A stretch of 64,000 nt of DNA from Flavobacterium sp. 90 (GTDB lineage: Bacteria > Bacteroidota > Bacteroidia > Flavobacteriales > Flavobacteriaceae). The notes under the pieces were generated by a model. That model saw only the letters and a list, made by a program, of their open reading frames with translations. It did not search any database and had not been told where the DNA came from. The stretch is from contig NZ_SMGE01000001.1 in the NCBI RefSeq assembly GCF_004339525.1, positions 6,324,001 through 6,388,000 on the forward strand, written 5' to 3'. Within the stretch, counting starts at the first letter, position 1. Each line of letters begins with the position of its first letter. Below, piece after piece: positions 20,401-28,510 of the stretch. A program made the translations under genes and the position numbers.

Positions 20401-21423
20401 TCCGTTAATTCTTGGTTTGGTGCAATTAGGAGTTCAAATTCGCAATTTGTTAACTTATTTAATCCCAAAGGAGAAAATGACCAATACGTTGCTTCAAACA
20501 ATTTCAAGTCTATTTTTCTGAAGCTTAAAGAAATGCAGACTGCTTTTCATGATATTGAAAACATTACTGCCGTTCACTTTGATTCTTTATCAGTAGATAA
20601 AGACGAAAACATTGTATATGAGCGAATTTACAAAAGTATAAACTACTTAATGAACCATTTTCCATTCAGTAGTCAGATTCCTGTCAAAGTAGGACGTCTG
20701 GCAATTGAAAACTGGTATACTGAATTCATTGCTAGTGAAATGTCAGAGCTTAAAATAATTTTGGAGGATGCTGCACTAGAATTAGGATATGATTTCATAG
20801 TACCGAAGAGAATTAACAGAATGGAAGGTGCCTCCACAGTTGTAATTGGAATTAAGGATTTTGATTTGGCAAAAGAAAATAACATCCTTCTACTCGCTTA
20901 TTCACTTCGCGCTTTAGCCAATTATCCAGCTTATTTTTTCACAATATTATCAATCCAGAACAACATAGCAGTAAGCGGATTTAGATTCAAAAAAGAACTT
21001 TTTGATATTTTAAATAATTTTGATGATACGAAATTTGATGAGTTAAATTTAAATCTCCCTTTACCTATAATGCCGGATCATGAGCATGCTGATTTGTTAA
21101 ATGTCGAAATAAGGCAACAACATACTGAGTCTACGGCAGATCTCAAATACAGAATTTTACTAGATCTATGGAAGTTATCACAGACAAGATCAAAATTAAG
21201 CAGTAATGAAATGTTTGAGAATGAATGGCTTAAAGAACTGGAATACAAATATAATCAAGCAATCGAAAAAAATATTAAATTAATTCCTGAAAGCTCGATT
21301 AACCAAATATTCATTGAGTGGTACTATAAAAACTGTGAATCAAAAAAGCAGTGGTCTGATCAGGATATCATTTCTAAAATCATTGAAACTGCACAGGAAG
21401 AAATAAAACAATCCGCAAATTAA
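17500..21423 (+). CDS. Avs-like STAND NTPase with N-terminal Cap4/DUF4297-type nuclease
   Basis: The 1307-residue protein has three parts. Residues about 25-130 look like a Cap4/DUF4297 PD-(D/E)xK nuclease: FRGIHYQVLYS, then EGIEDID with acidic residues 61-66, then IQLKSSD with the QxK at 82-84. Residues about 285-480 form a STAND/NACHT-type ATPase with Walker A SSSGQGKST (302-310), Walker B VVIIDGLD (355-362) and an ITTRHED sensor-like strand (384-390). Residues about 480-1307 are helical and probably serve as the sensor arm. This is the plan of Avs-family antiphage proteins, which detect a phage protein, assemble and cut DNA. The exact Avs type cannot be told by eye. A divergent unknown gene and a GIY-YIG gene lie beside it. 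Confidence 0.75.
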   Translation: MQPQNKKIKTLDIIEDLNTLLKKRSGGAVNFRGIHYQVLYSCHLILEKLNKPAGSENIRLEGIEDIDSIQTSLTTSSSEFIQLKSSDNKLNAGDFWNWNILQNFLHVYLADNSSTFRLVYNFQVSDGALKHLFEKKLASNSLEHWKTKITSYYKPTFDTEDFLSRISYERISFDDITNSIAQLLIKYWDVNIGTERQFINALVNNVLQWSKERATINYQSVRGVFEEVRDSYSKAVKNEAVKNNWIEQVNYSNESPSGLLNYYDGKAAKPYHISNGLPARRKLWEKEIINAVKTNDVVLIRSSSGQGKSTLAWQTGYTLREKRNIYQLHLANSWEQANSIMEFLHSRVLIGEFPVVIIDGLDASVDHWQKLVQRTSILPIQYIITTRHEDWIRYGGDISTISLQPIDISIGKEEAQEIFIQFKQKGKLHKEIKEWQPVWEQVLEKGLLIEYTYLLTRGEMIRERLSTQIKKLKDDRSPAAKAEILRIVSAADCLQLKIETKNLVSYIEKSVTFANQDRGEVLQELQNEYFLNFDSKNIEGLHPIRSSHILELLHNTLALSDTLINLYQLLQDSDKQNFFQNAALLLKKEESFEFYNSISEILSQGTYMDMVYALNGVSHTEPQKYWLENQLQFDKAFKIGALDLFVMHTIPGKQINTYDELIKVMPSQFTQNMTRQRDLLKNLSKYDFKEGDIDFLATALLKKINSSNCFKPSYLGLGHLAKWFLKLDLKLTIPFDSTFLSENLKNLSIEEAVGLFQYAFISDPRIYENYVLENKQDIVNFLRKNTESLLIEENGHHIDIHYIWDGESSKTTVNQSMNRIEYVYNFLPYYLKYNTHPIILPFPTEEIISVTRSDATKSISPEYIPDSSEASYTNIWIETISRNYYEKSAFEWQKKILQIRTAAMEWCKSVLRIIDSSFEGNVSKRNKETQIYVVASEKLSASMTPIRPYPKYANTMPDKEELKKAEKSVNSWFGAIRSSNSQFVNLFNPKGENDQYVASNNFKSIFLKLKEMQTAFHDIENITAVHFDSLSVDKDENIVYERIYKSINYLMNHFPFSSQIPVKVGRLAIENWYTEFIASEMSELKIILEDAALELGYDFIVPKRINRMEGASTVVIGIKDFDLAKENNILLLAYSLRALANYPAYFFTILSIQNNIAVSGFRFKKELFDILNNFDDTKFDELNLNLPLPIMPDHEHADLLNVEIRQQHTESTADLKYRILLDLWKLSQTRSKLSSNEMFENEWLKELEYKYNQAIEKNIKLIPESSINQIFIEWYYKNCESKKQWSDQDIISKIIETAQEEIKQSAN

Positions 21424-21498
21424 AGCACACAAAAACGCAGAAAAACATTCTGGATATTATTAGTATAAAGTACGGCTTAATTACCTGATTTTTTAAAT

Positions 21499-21792
21499 TC
21501 AATCTTCAAAATCATTAAAATATATTTTGCTTGCTTGAGTTTTTTTAAATGATCGGACATAAATGATGTATCCGTAGTCATTAAGATCCTGAACACATTT
21601 AATATAGGTATATGTAGAAGAAATTTTAGCAATCGATATTATATCGCGGCTAAATACATCTACTGGATTTATAAAGCCCTTTTCTATTCTAAGCTGTAAC
21701 AATGCCGCATAAATGGCGATATGCGTCGTACTGATTCTAAAATCTTTTTCGATTGCAGCAAAAAAATCAGATAAGGGCTTTAAATTCTCCAT
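21499..21792 (-). CDS. Small winged-helix-like protein of the conjugative element
   Basis: The 97-residue protein has a helix-rich N-terminus (LSDFFAAIEKDFRISTTHIA), a middle resembling a DNA-binding helix-turn-helix (VFSRDIISIAKISSTYTYIK) and a C-terminal wing-like pair (YGYIIYVRSFKKTQASKIYF). Small proteins of this sort are common beside tra genes in Bacteroidetes elements. It is the last gene of the leftward tra operon, six bases after the DUF3945-like gene. A regulator of element functions is plausible but not shown. Confidence 0.5.
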   Translation of the reverse strand: MENLKPLSDFFAAIEKDFRISTTHIAIYAALLQLRIEKGFINPVDVFSRDIISIAKISSTYTYIKCVQDLNDYGYIIYVRSFKKTQASKIYFNDFED

Positions 21793-21797
21793 TTGTA

Positions 21798-22937
21798 TTA
21801 GATTGAATGAGATTTGCTTTTCCTGTTATTATTTTTTTTTTCAGTTCCGGAAGAATCGGCATCAAGATCAGTACTTTTTCTCTGCTCTTTCGAAGCAGAC
21901 TGGTTTTCTAATATCGATTTTTTTTCCTCTTTACTTTCCCTATGATTAATTCTCTCCATGTTTTCATCATAGACTTTTACCGTTTTAAACTGCGGATTTG
22001 CCTCAATATACATCTTACTCTCGACACCTCCTACCACAAATGTGACTGACTGAAGATTTCCTTTTTTAAGGGAATTCAATAAATCATCCTTAAATTTGGG
22101 ATTTTCAAGCTCCTTAATGGAGTGTTTTGCCAGGCTGGCTTCCAGGTCATAACCATAATTTTGATGATAATGATTAAGTTTGAAATTGCCCGCCTCATCT
22201 GTTTGTTTAAAGTCAATTTTTATCCACGAATTATACAGCTCACCGTCTTTGTTCTTCAGGTCTTTATTGACAGAACGTCCTTCCATTAAATTGTAGGCTT
22301 CTTTTAGTGTAATATTACCGCCCGTGCTGTTAATGTAAAAAGTCTGATCTAATGATTCTTTTGAATTTTCTTTTTGAAGACTTACATGGTAGGAATTAAA
22401 AAAATACATATCGGTCTGATCTGATTTTTTAAAATTCAATACAGCATTCATAGAATCTGCGCCGTATACACCTTCTCTACTAATCTTAAATTCTTTCTCG
22501 CCCTGCATCATCTTTTCTTTCAGGTCTATATCGAATGTCTCTCCAAAACCAGTATATTTTAACTGGTCTTTCAGGTATTCTAAATTTTTCTGATTCATAA
22601 TGTTTGAATTTAAATTATTATCTAACAGTTCATTTTTTTCCCTTCTATTTGCAAATCCTGTAATTTCAATTGCCTCCTTAAATGAAGTATCAATACCACT
22701 ACTTAATAGCGCCTCAAGGTCCTTTATTAGAGAATTTGTAGGCAAGTTTTCAAAATATCCAGCATCATTGGTCATAACACAACAATACTCTTGAGCGTCC
22801 AATATATTTCTAAAAAACTCAATTGTGTTGCTGTTATTTACAACTTCTATATCAAAAGCTACATAATGATATCCGAGAGAAGCCATCTCCTGAGTAAAAC
22901 TCAGCATCATCTCACTGTCACTTAAATCGATTGTCAT
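21798..22937 (-). CDS. DUF3945-like accessory protein of conjugative element
   Basis: The 379 residues have no signal peptide. The middle and C-terminal part (about 190-335) has the pattern of DUF3945-type proteins in Bacteroidetes conjugative elements: FYINSTGGNITLKEAYNLME, a SWIKIDFKQTDEAGNFKLN stretch, and GVESKMYIEANPQFKTVKVY. The last 50 residues are a low-complexity charged tail rich in K, E, S and N. The N-terminal 180 residues are of unknown type. It lies directly downstream of traN in the tra operon. Its role is unknown; the tail suggests binding to nucleic acid or another protein. Confidence 0.6.
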   Translation of the reverse strand: MTIDLSDSEMMLSFTQEMASLGYHYVAFDIEVVNNSNTIEFFRNILDAQEYCCVMTNDAGYFENLPTNSLIKDLEALLSSGIDTSFKEAIEITGFANRREKNELLDNNLNSNIMNQKNLEYLKDQLKYTGFGETFDIDLKEKMMQGEKEFKISREGVYGADSMNAVLNFKKSDQTDMYFFNSYHVSLQKENSKESLDQTFYINSTGGNITLKEAYNLMEGRSVNKDLKNKDGELYNSWIKIDFKQTDEAGNFKLNHYHQNYGYDLEASLAKHSIKELENPKFKDDLLNSLKKGNLQSVTFVVGGVESKMYIEANPQFKTVKVYDENMERINHRESKEEKKSILENQSASKEQRKSTDLDADSSGTEKKNNNRKSKSHSI

Positions 22938-22969
22938 AACATTTATCTTTAAGATTCATTGCTTTATTC

Positions 22970-23809
22970 CTATAATGAAGATATTTTCTTTGTCAGGTTA
23001 TTGTTAATATCCACCTCAAGCTGTCTGCCCCCATTCTTTTCAATTAGCTGGATTGTCAGATATTTTTTTTCGGGTATTGTAAATTTTGGAAGTGCATACA
23101 CAAAAGTCACTTCAGATCTGTCGGCGATAACTTTCCCGCCATTGGTTGTGTAAAGGGGCACAAGTTCAATTTCCTGTGACGCTGTTCGTTTTGACTTTTT
23201 CTGATCGCGGATAAAAAAACGCAGCTGATCAATCTCGTAATTGATTTTTGAAGTATTCTCCACTGCAATCCTGAAATACAGAACATCCTGATTAACAAAA
23301 ATGCCGTCCACTGCAACCTTCATTTCAGATTTGGCTTGCTGCAGTCCCTTTGTCTTTTTCTTTTTAGACAACACTAGAGACGCTAACTGCTCTATCTTCT
23401 TCTGATTTTCATTTTCCAGTGAAAATACTATATCCTCATTTACCACAGACAGATTATCAGCGTTTACATTTAAATCAGGACAATCTTCGTTGTAATTTAA
23501 GACAAATACAAAAAGCCTGCTGTCTGCCGTGACTATAGTGACATTCGTCTGAATGAAATCAACTTTGCCGGCTTTAAGAAGAAGTATATTTTCAACGCCT
23601 TTTGCTTTCTGAATTATAATATCTGAACTTCCTTTATCCATACTTTTAATTGCGTAGGGAAAAACAAGACTTGTTGTTTTTGAATAGCCAATATTCAGAT
23701 TTACAAGATTATCGGCATTATAATTCGTCTTTCTATTATTCAGCTGCGCAAAGCAAGTTATGGAAACAAGGACCAAGCAGATCAAATAAATCAAGTTATA
23801 TTTTTTCAT
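22970..23809 (-). CDS. traN: Conjugative transposon protein TraN (DUF4138, VirB9-like)
   Basis: The 279-residue protein has a signal peptide (MKKYNLIYLICLVLVSITCFAQ) and a VirB9-like beta-rich body. YSKTTSLVFPYAIKSMDKGS (about 43-62) leads to IIQKAKGVENILLLKA (about 65-80), both typical of TraN/DUF4138. The protein ends with the domain seen in VirB9 homologs (PLYTTNGGKVIADRSEVTF). It acts at the outer-membrane end of the mating channel with the TraM scaffold. The order TraK-TraL-TraM-TraN is that of CTnDOT-type elements. Confidence 0.9.
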   Translation of the reverse strand: MKKYNLIYLICLVLVSITCFAQLNNRKTNYNADNLVNLNIGYSKTTSLVFPYAIKSMDKGSSDIIIQKAKGVENILLLKAGKVDFIQTNVTIVTADSRLFVFVLNYNEDCPDLNVNADNLSVVNEDIVFSLENENQKKIEQLASLVLSKKKKTKGLQQAKSEMKVAVDGIFVNQDVLYFRIAVENTSKINYEIDQLRFFIRDQKKSKRTASQEIELVPLYTTNGGKVIADRSEVTFVYALPKFTIPEKKYLTIQLIEKNGGRQLEVDINNNLTKKISSL

Positions 23810-23825
23810 CTTTAAATTCTTTTAG

Positions 23826-25115
23826 TTACTTCAAATTCTTTTGTTTCTCATCATAAAGCAGTACCTGATAACCCGACTTTAGCACAACTTTAATGAGCTT
23901 GACCTTTTTGCTCAGCAGACTTTTTGCTGCCTCAACTCCCATACCGGCAGCCTGTGCGCCCCACGAATCTGAAACGCCCGTAAGGCCCAGAGTCTGTATC
24001 GACCGATCGGCAGAGGCTTTTGCGACATCCCTGTTTATAGCGCCCGGAATATAAATCCCACTAATCCCGTCCAGATCATATACTGTCAGTTCAACTGGAA
24101 AAATTGAGTTTCTAAACTGGATATTATCCACCTTAACCTCGAGCCGCTCCCCTTTCAGCGATGCCATTCCATACAGGAATGTATTCTTAGGGATTACAGT
24201 CCCCTGCAGGTTAATATCACTGCTTAGTCTCAGTTTTACAATTGATCCGTTCACAATGATCTGCATCTCATGTATTACAGCCTGAACAGCATTCGGCGGG
24301 CTGTCAAATTCTGCGCTCTCATCTGCGGAATAGAATGAATTACTTTTTGAATTATCTAACAAGCTTGTGGTATTCTGTAATGATGTGGAAATATCAATTT
24401 CTTTTTTAGGATCAACAGTAAATACTTTCCCTTTTTTACTTTCAGCGGACTGTTTTAATTTTTCCTGTACACGCTGCGGATGCTGGATATCCAGTATATT
24501 CTCAAGCATTCCGCCAAGCTGCTGCAGTTCGGGATCAGGTTCCTCTGCAGCTCCCATGGATGCCATCATCCGCTCGAGATTTTTTATCTCCTGTGAACTT
24601 TCTTTTGATCTGCCATAGGATTCAAATTCGCTCATGTCCTGTCCATAACTATCGGCAGTAACAGGCTGGCTGATTATCTTTTGAAGTGCTTTTATCTTTT
24701 CGTATATTTTCTTTTCATTTCCCTGCTCTAGTGGAGTTGAATTGAATCCTTTAATGCCTTTTGAAAACAGGTGCTTCTCAAAATCTTCTGCCGTAAATTC
24801 ATCATCGAGTCCCTTTGAAATTGTACTCGTTGAATAATTAGGATCCTTTTTAATCTGTTCCAAAAGCTTTAATGAGTCGGTGGCAGCCTGATCATAATAA
24901 CTCAATTTATCAAGGGCAGAATCTTCTTTAAATTTTGGCATGGGCAGCTTAAAATTAAACCCTTTTTTATGCTCGCTGGAAGATATCGCCGCTTCCATTC
25001 TGCCGCCTCCCAAAACGTAAAATAATAATGTTATAAATGGAAGTGTTATTAAAGGCAGAACCAAAAGCATTTTTCTTTTTTTTACTTCTTTTATCGATAG
25101 TGTTTTTGTTTCCAT
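23826..25115 (-). CDS. traM: Conjugative transposon protein TraM (VirB10-like)
   Basis: The 429 residues have one N-terminal membrane helix (about 17-36, LLVLPLITLPFITLLFYVLG). A long, low-complexity, charged periplasmic region follows, and then a C-terminal beta-barrel domain (about 270-429) with IHEMQIIVNGSIVKLRL and GVSDSWGAQAAGMGVEAAKS motifs characteristic of Bacteroidetes TraM. VirB10-type proteins span the envelope and gate the mating channel. It sits between the small TraL gene and traN, with spacings of 3 and 16 bases. Confidence 0.9.
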   Translation of the reverse strand: METKTLSIKEVKKRKMLLVLPLITLPFITLLFYVLGGGRMEAAISSSEHKKGFNFKLPMPKFKEDSALDKLSYYDQAATDSLKLLEQIKKDPNYSTSTISKGLDDEFTAEDFEKHLFSKGIKGFNSTPLEQGNEKKIYEKIKALQKIISQPVTADSYGQDMSEFESYGRSKESSQEIKNLERMMASMGAAEEPDPELQQLGGMLENILDIQHPQRVQEKLKQSAESKKGKVFTVDPKKEIDISTSLQNTTSLLDNSKSNSFYSADESAEFDSPPNAVQAVIHEMQIIVNGSIVKLRLSSDINLQGTVIPKNTFLYGMASLKGERLEVKVDNIQFRNSIFPVELTVYDLDGISGIYIPGAINRDVAKASADRSIQTLGLTGVSDSWGAQAAGMGVEAAKSLLSKKVKLIKVVLKSGYQVLLYDEKQKNLK

Positions 25116-25118
25116 AAT

Positions 25119-25385
25119 TCATTTCTTTTTTTGATTAATTGGCAAAACTGTAGAGACTTCAATTCTATTTTTAGCAGAAAAACTCTCTGCAAAAACAATC
25201 CTACAGATATTATAAATGAGATAACCGGCACTTAAAACCACAAATGCAAAAAGAAGCGCAATCTGCTTTTTCTTTGATAAACCAGCGGTCAGACTACTCA
25301 TTTTAATGGACCACAATTTTTGCAGTTTCAGGTAGTAAGCCGAATAGATATAATCCTCATCCCGTTTTTTAAATAATTGCTTCAT
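25119..25385 (-). CDS. traL: Small membrane protein, TraL-like
   Basis: The 88-residue protein has an N-terminal basic helix and one membrane segment (about 40-62, IALLFAFVVLSAGYLIYNICRI), then a short soluble tail. Position between traK and traM, size and topology match TraL (DUF3989) of CTnDOT-type systems. The call rests mostly on synteny because the protein is short. It is separated by 3 bases from traM and 6 from traK, so translation is likely coupled. Confidence 0.7.
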   Translation of the reverse strand: MKQLFKKRDEDYIYSAYYLKLQKLWSIKMSSLTAGLSKKKQIALLFAFVVLSAGYLIYNICRIVFAESFSAKNRIEVSTVLPINQKKK

Positions 25386-25391
25386 GATTAC

Positions 25392-26012
25392 CTATTTCCT
25401 GTTCTCTACTCCAATATCACTATTCTCTATGGTTTCCCAGCGTTCAATAAGAAAACCATGCGGATTGTTGTCGCTTCTTGAGACGTTGCGAAGGCATCCT
25501 CTGGTAATGAGGTTTCTTTTCGAAATACTCGTAGTCCTGATTATATTCTGTTTGGCATAACAGCTGAACGTGTATGGATATTCTTTGATATCGATGGCTA
25601 CGCTGTCAATCTGAATGGTCTGGCTGATGTTGCCCGAAATTATTCCTGAGTAAAAGCCATTTTCTTTCAGGTCATCATAGATCCGCTTTGCACTGTCATC
25701 GGCCAGATAAAGTGCCTTTGTAATATTTGTTTTAATCACTTTATCATCCGGATCAAGGGTAAAGAAAAGCTTGTGAAATGTTCGTACGTGGTCTCTTGCT
25801 TCTACCGGGACATTATCCCTGCGGTCAGAAGCATACGCTTCAAGCGCCTTACCGTTCGCCAGTATGTATACCTTATCGCGTGTCAGGGACACAGATTCAA
25901 AACTTTTATAAACAGTATAGCAGCAAATCATTACACATCCGACAATAACAAGCATTGTAAAGCCTCTTACATATCTGAATGCCGAATCAATATTTTTCAT
26001 TTTAGTAAACAT
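25392..26012 (-). CDS. traK: Conjugative transposon protein TraK (VirB8-like)
   Basis: TraK is a VirB8-like inner-membrane protein. From the ATG at 26010-26012 it has 206 residues: MFTKMKNIDSAFRYVRGFT as the usual family start, a membrane helix (about 18-36, FTMLVIVGCVMICCYTVYKS), and a periplasmic part including LTRDKVYILANGKALEAYAS and HKLFFTLDPDDKVIK. A longer frame begins at 26084 but would overlap traJ by 59 bases and add an untypical leader, so the inner start is preferred. It links the mating channel core to the inner-membrane complex. Neighbours are traJ 13 bases upstream and traL 6 bases downstream. Confidence 0.9.
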   Translation of the reverse strand: MFTKMKNIDSAFRYVRGFTMLVIVGCVMICCYTVYKSFESVSLTRDKVYILANGKALEAYASDRRDNVPVEARDHVRTFHKLFFTLDPDDKVIKTNITKALYLADDSAKRIYDDLKENGFYSGIISGNISQTIQIDSVAIDIKEYPYTFSCYAKQNIIRTTSISKRNLITRGCLRNVSRSDNNPHGFLIERWETIENSDIGVENRK

Positions 26013-26025
26013 AGTAAGGATTTTT

Positions 26026-27234
26026 TTAGGTATGCTTTGAGTTCCCGCTGAGTTTGTCGCCCATATAATTTCCCTTTTCCGCAAAGTATGGACCGCTGCC
26101 TGCTGAAGAAGCCATGCTTCTAGTCATTCTTGTATCTGCGTCGCCCATTGCATCGAGAACCATTCCGGCACCCTGAGTCGTTCTGGAAACTATCGAATTT
26201 GCAGAGCTGCCAAATAAACTGGTAACTTTCTGTCCCAAAGCACCACCTCCCGCGGCATGTACAATATAGTTTGCTACCGAGGGAACGGTGAAGTAGCCAA
26301 TAATACCGATAATCATAAATATTAAATAAGCAATGTCTGTCCTGCTGAAAAATGTATCTCCGGTTGACTGCACCTGCGAGAGATCAAGCTTCAGCATTAA
26401 TTCCTGAATTTTCCCGATAATACTTCCAAAAATATTGGCTACAGGGAGCCAGAGATAAATATTGATATACCTGGCCAGCCATACAGTCAGAGTGTGCTGA
26501 AAACCATCAAAAACGGCTATTCCAAATACAAGAGGGCCGAGAATTGACAATACAACCAATTGAAATGTTCTTAACGTATCAATACATAGCGCAGCCGACT
26601 CAAAGAGCACTATGAGCACTTCGCTCATCCATTCCTTTACCGAATTCCTAAAGTTATAGGAGGCCTTTTCCATCGCAAATTTGACATCGTTGCCAATTCC
26701 AGCCAGCATGCTTTCATCCGACGGATCTTCATCATGCGTATATTTATACCATCTGTCCCTGTCACCCGATCCTGTTACGCCAACATACATTTTCCAGGGA
26801 TCGGTTTCTTTAATCGCTTTTTCCTTCTCCTTTAAAAGCACAGCAACCGCGTTATTAGATCCTGATACCATTGCTGCCGTCGCAGTTACAGTGGGTTTCA
26901 TAACCCCATTGATAAGGGACAGGACAGACGGGAAAATCATAATGCAGAATCCTATTACAAAAGGCCTGAAAAGAGGATAAAAGTCAATTGGTTCGGCATT
27001 TGCAATATGGCGCCACACACGCGAGGCGATAAACCAGATCGCTGCAAAGCCTGCTATCCCCTGCCCTACAGCTATTAAGTTACTGCATAAAGGCATCATC
27101 TCGTCGTAAAGCTGTTCTAATACCGAATGAAGACTCTGTATGTCGTCTCCTAGTCCCTGAGCCTGTATAGTAGATTGAAAAAGCAGCGACCCAATTATCA
27201 AAAACAATTTTTCAAATTTTTTCAATAAAATCAT
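26026..27234 (-). CDS. traJ: Conjugative transposon protein TraJ (VirB6-like)
   Basis: The 402-residue polytopic protein has a signal-type N-terminus (LFLIIGSLLFQSTIQAQ). Several membrane helices follow: about 55-80 (LIAVGQGIAGFAAIWFIAS), 95-115 (PFVIGFCIMIFPSVLSL), a run in the 205-330 region (LVVLSILGPLVFGIAVFDGF and IAYLIFMIIGIIGYFTV), and a soluble Gly/Ser-rich tail. The motif IDFYPLFRPFVIGFCIMIFP and the FQHTLTVWLARYINIYLWLP stretch match TraJ of Bacteroidetes conjugative elements. It is thought to form the inner-membrane channel, as VirB6 does. It sits between the TraI-like genes and traK. Confidence 0.9.
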   Translation of the reverse strand: MILLKKFEKLFLIIGSLLFQSTIQAQGLGDDIQSLHSVLEQLYDEMMPLCSNLIAVGQGIAGFAAIWFIASRVWRHIANAEPIDFYPLFRPFVIGFCIMIFPSVLSLINGVMKPTVTATAAMVSGSNNAVAVLLKEKEKAIKETDPWKMYVGVTGSGDRDRWYKYTHDEDPSDESMLAGIGNDVKFAMEKASYNFRNSVKEWMSEVLIVLFESAALCIDTLRTFQLVVLSILGPLVFGIAVFDGFQHTLTVWLARYINIYLWLPVANIFGSIIGKIQELMLKLDLSQVQSTGDTFFSRTDIAYLIFMIIGIIGYFTVPSVANYIVHAAGGGALGQKVTSLFGSSANSIVSRTTQGAGMVLDAMGDADTRMTRSMASSAGSGPYFAEKGNYMGDKLSGNSKHT

Positions 27235-27238
27235 ACCC

Positions 27239-27874
27239 TTAGTTTTTTAATTCGTGAAATTGCTTGGAAGCGGAAATATCATTTGATTCTTTTGCTCTCT
27301 GCAGAAGCAGCACGTTTGATGATGCATTAAAATCTCTAAGAAAGGAGATCTTATCCTGCATCTCCAGATAGACAGCATCTATTGCCTCGAGCCTTTCGTC
27401 GTCTGACATCCTGAGTTTATCAGCCGTTACAACCATTATAAGCTGGTCAAGATTTCTTAGGCTCTGATCCAGAAGATTGCCGTACACTTTTTCAAAATAA
27501 CTGAGTTCCTGCTGGCTGAAACTGCCGCTTTTTGCAAAGCTGCTGAACCCTTTTTTACTTTCCCTGACCAGAAGGATCTGCAGATTTACAATTTCACCTA
27601 CTCTTTTGTAATTTTTTACCGTCGATGATACCTGCATCAGGGCATCCAAAAAAGTTTTATGGAGGCTGAAATTCCCTTCAGTCATATCTTTTACAGTCTT
27701 GTACCCTCCCGAAAGAAGTTCATAGCCTTTTTTCATATCACTTAAAATCTTCTTGAACTGGGATAACTTTTCAATATTTAAGATCAGCTGCTGGATTTCA
27801 GCAGACTGGGCTTCTGCTTTTAACGGAACTAAGAATAACAAGATCATGACTACTGTAAACACTGTTTTTTTCAT
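27239..27874 (-). CDS. TraI-like secreted helical protein, copy 3
   Basis: From the preferred ATG at 27872-27874 the protein has 211 residues with a clear signal peptide (MKKTVFTVVMILLFLVPLKA). A longer frame starts at 27901 but would overlap the upstream gene and puts nine residues before the signal. The mature part is all helix: LILNIEKLSQFKKIL, GEIVNLQILLVRESK, LDQLIMVVTADKLRMSDDER and a C-terminal RAKESND. Some databases name such proteins TerB family; the shared pattern here is with the two genes upstream. They probably form part of a periplasmic, VirB5-like set. Confidence 0.7.
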   Translation of the reverse strand: MKKTVFTVVMILLFLVPLKAEAQSAEIQQLILNIEKLSQFKKILSDMKKGYELLSGGYKTVKDMTEGNFSLHKTFLDALMQVSSTVKNYKRVGEIVNLQILLVRESKKGFSSFAKSGSFSQQELSYFEKVYGNLLDQSLRNLDQLIMVVTADKLRMSDDERLEAIDAVYLEMQDKISFLRDFNASSNVLLLQRAKESNDISASKQFHELKN

Positions 27875-27884
27875 CGTGCATAAA

Positions 27885-28496
27885 TTATTGATACATAACA
27901 CTTAATTGCTCCGCTTCTTTTAAATGCTTTGCTTTAGACAAAGACAAAAGTCCAGCTTCACGGCTGAAAGAAATACACAAATTATAATCCTCAAGCATAC
28001 TTTTATGAAGCCCGTCAATGCGCTCAATTCGCTGGTCATCGTTTAATTCCATTTTTGAATCTGCAATAACCAATAAAAGGTGATCCAAAGTATCGTTGCA
28101 ATTCTCAAGTAACCGCTTCAAAGAACGCTCTACATAATCCAGTTCAGTACCATGAAACAAATCGGCCGCATTTAGAGTCTTGATCGTCTTGCTACTTACT
28201 TTGATTATCTTCACCTGCATGGAAATTATTTCTGCTATCTTGTAGTAATTCCTGACTTTGGGATTAACTTTCAAAAGCGAAGAAAAATAATCTCCGTGCA
28301 GGCTCACTTCTCCTTTCTTCACATCACCGATAAAATTCAGTCCCTTGGAAACCGCAGAGTATCCCTTTTTTGCATAATCAATGTATACCTTAAGCGCAGC
28401 TATCTGAAGAAGAAGTTCTTTCCTCTGCTTGGCCTGCCCAGTCATTTGATGGGAAAAAACCAGTACAGCAGTTAGAATTAAAATTATTTTTTTCAT
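27885..28496 (-). CDS. TraI-like secreted helical protein, copy 2
   Basis: The 203 residues include a signal peptide (MKKIILILTAVLVFSHQMTGQ). The mature all-helical domain shares with its neighbours a KKGYSAVSKGL/KGEVSLHGDYFSSLLKV stretch, an EIISMQVKIIKVS helix, LDHLLLVIADSKMELNDDQR and a C-terminal SKAKHLKEAEQ helix. It is clearly a relative of the gene at 27239-27874 and a more distant one of 28511-29200. The gene lies in the tra operon between those two and is probably secreted to the periplasm, where it could help build or stabilise the mating apparatus. Its exact part is unknown. Confidence 0.7.
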   Translation of the reverse strand: MKKIILILTAVLVFSHQMTGQAKQRKELLLQIAALKVYIDYAKKGYSAVSKGLNFIGDVKKGEVSLHGDYFSSLLKVNPKVRNYYKIAEIISMQVKIIKVSSKTIKTLNAADLFHGTELDYVERSLKRLLENCNDTLDHLLLVIADSKMELNDDQRIERIDGLHKSMLEDYNLCISFSREAGLLSLSKAKHLKEAEQLSVMYQ

Positions 28497-28510
28497 GATT
28501 TTTAGCTTAT

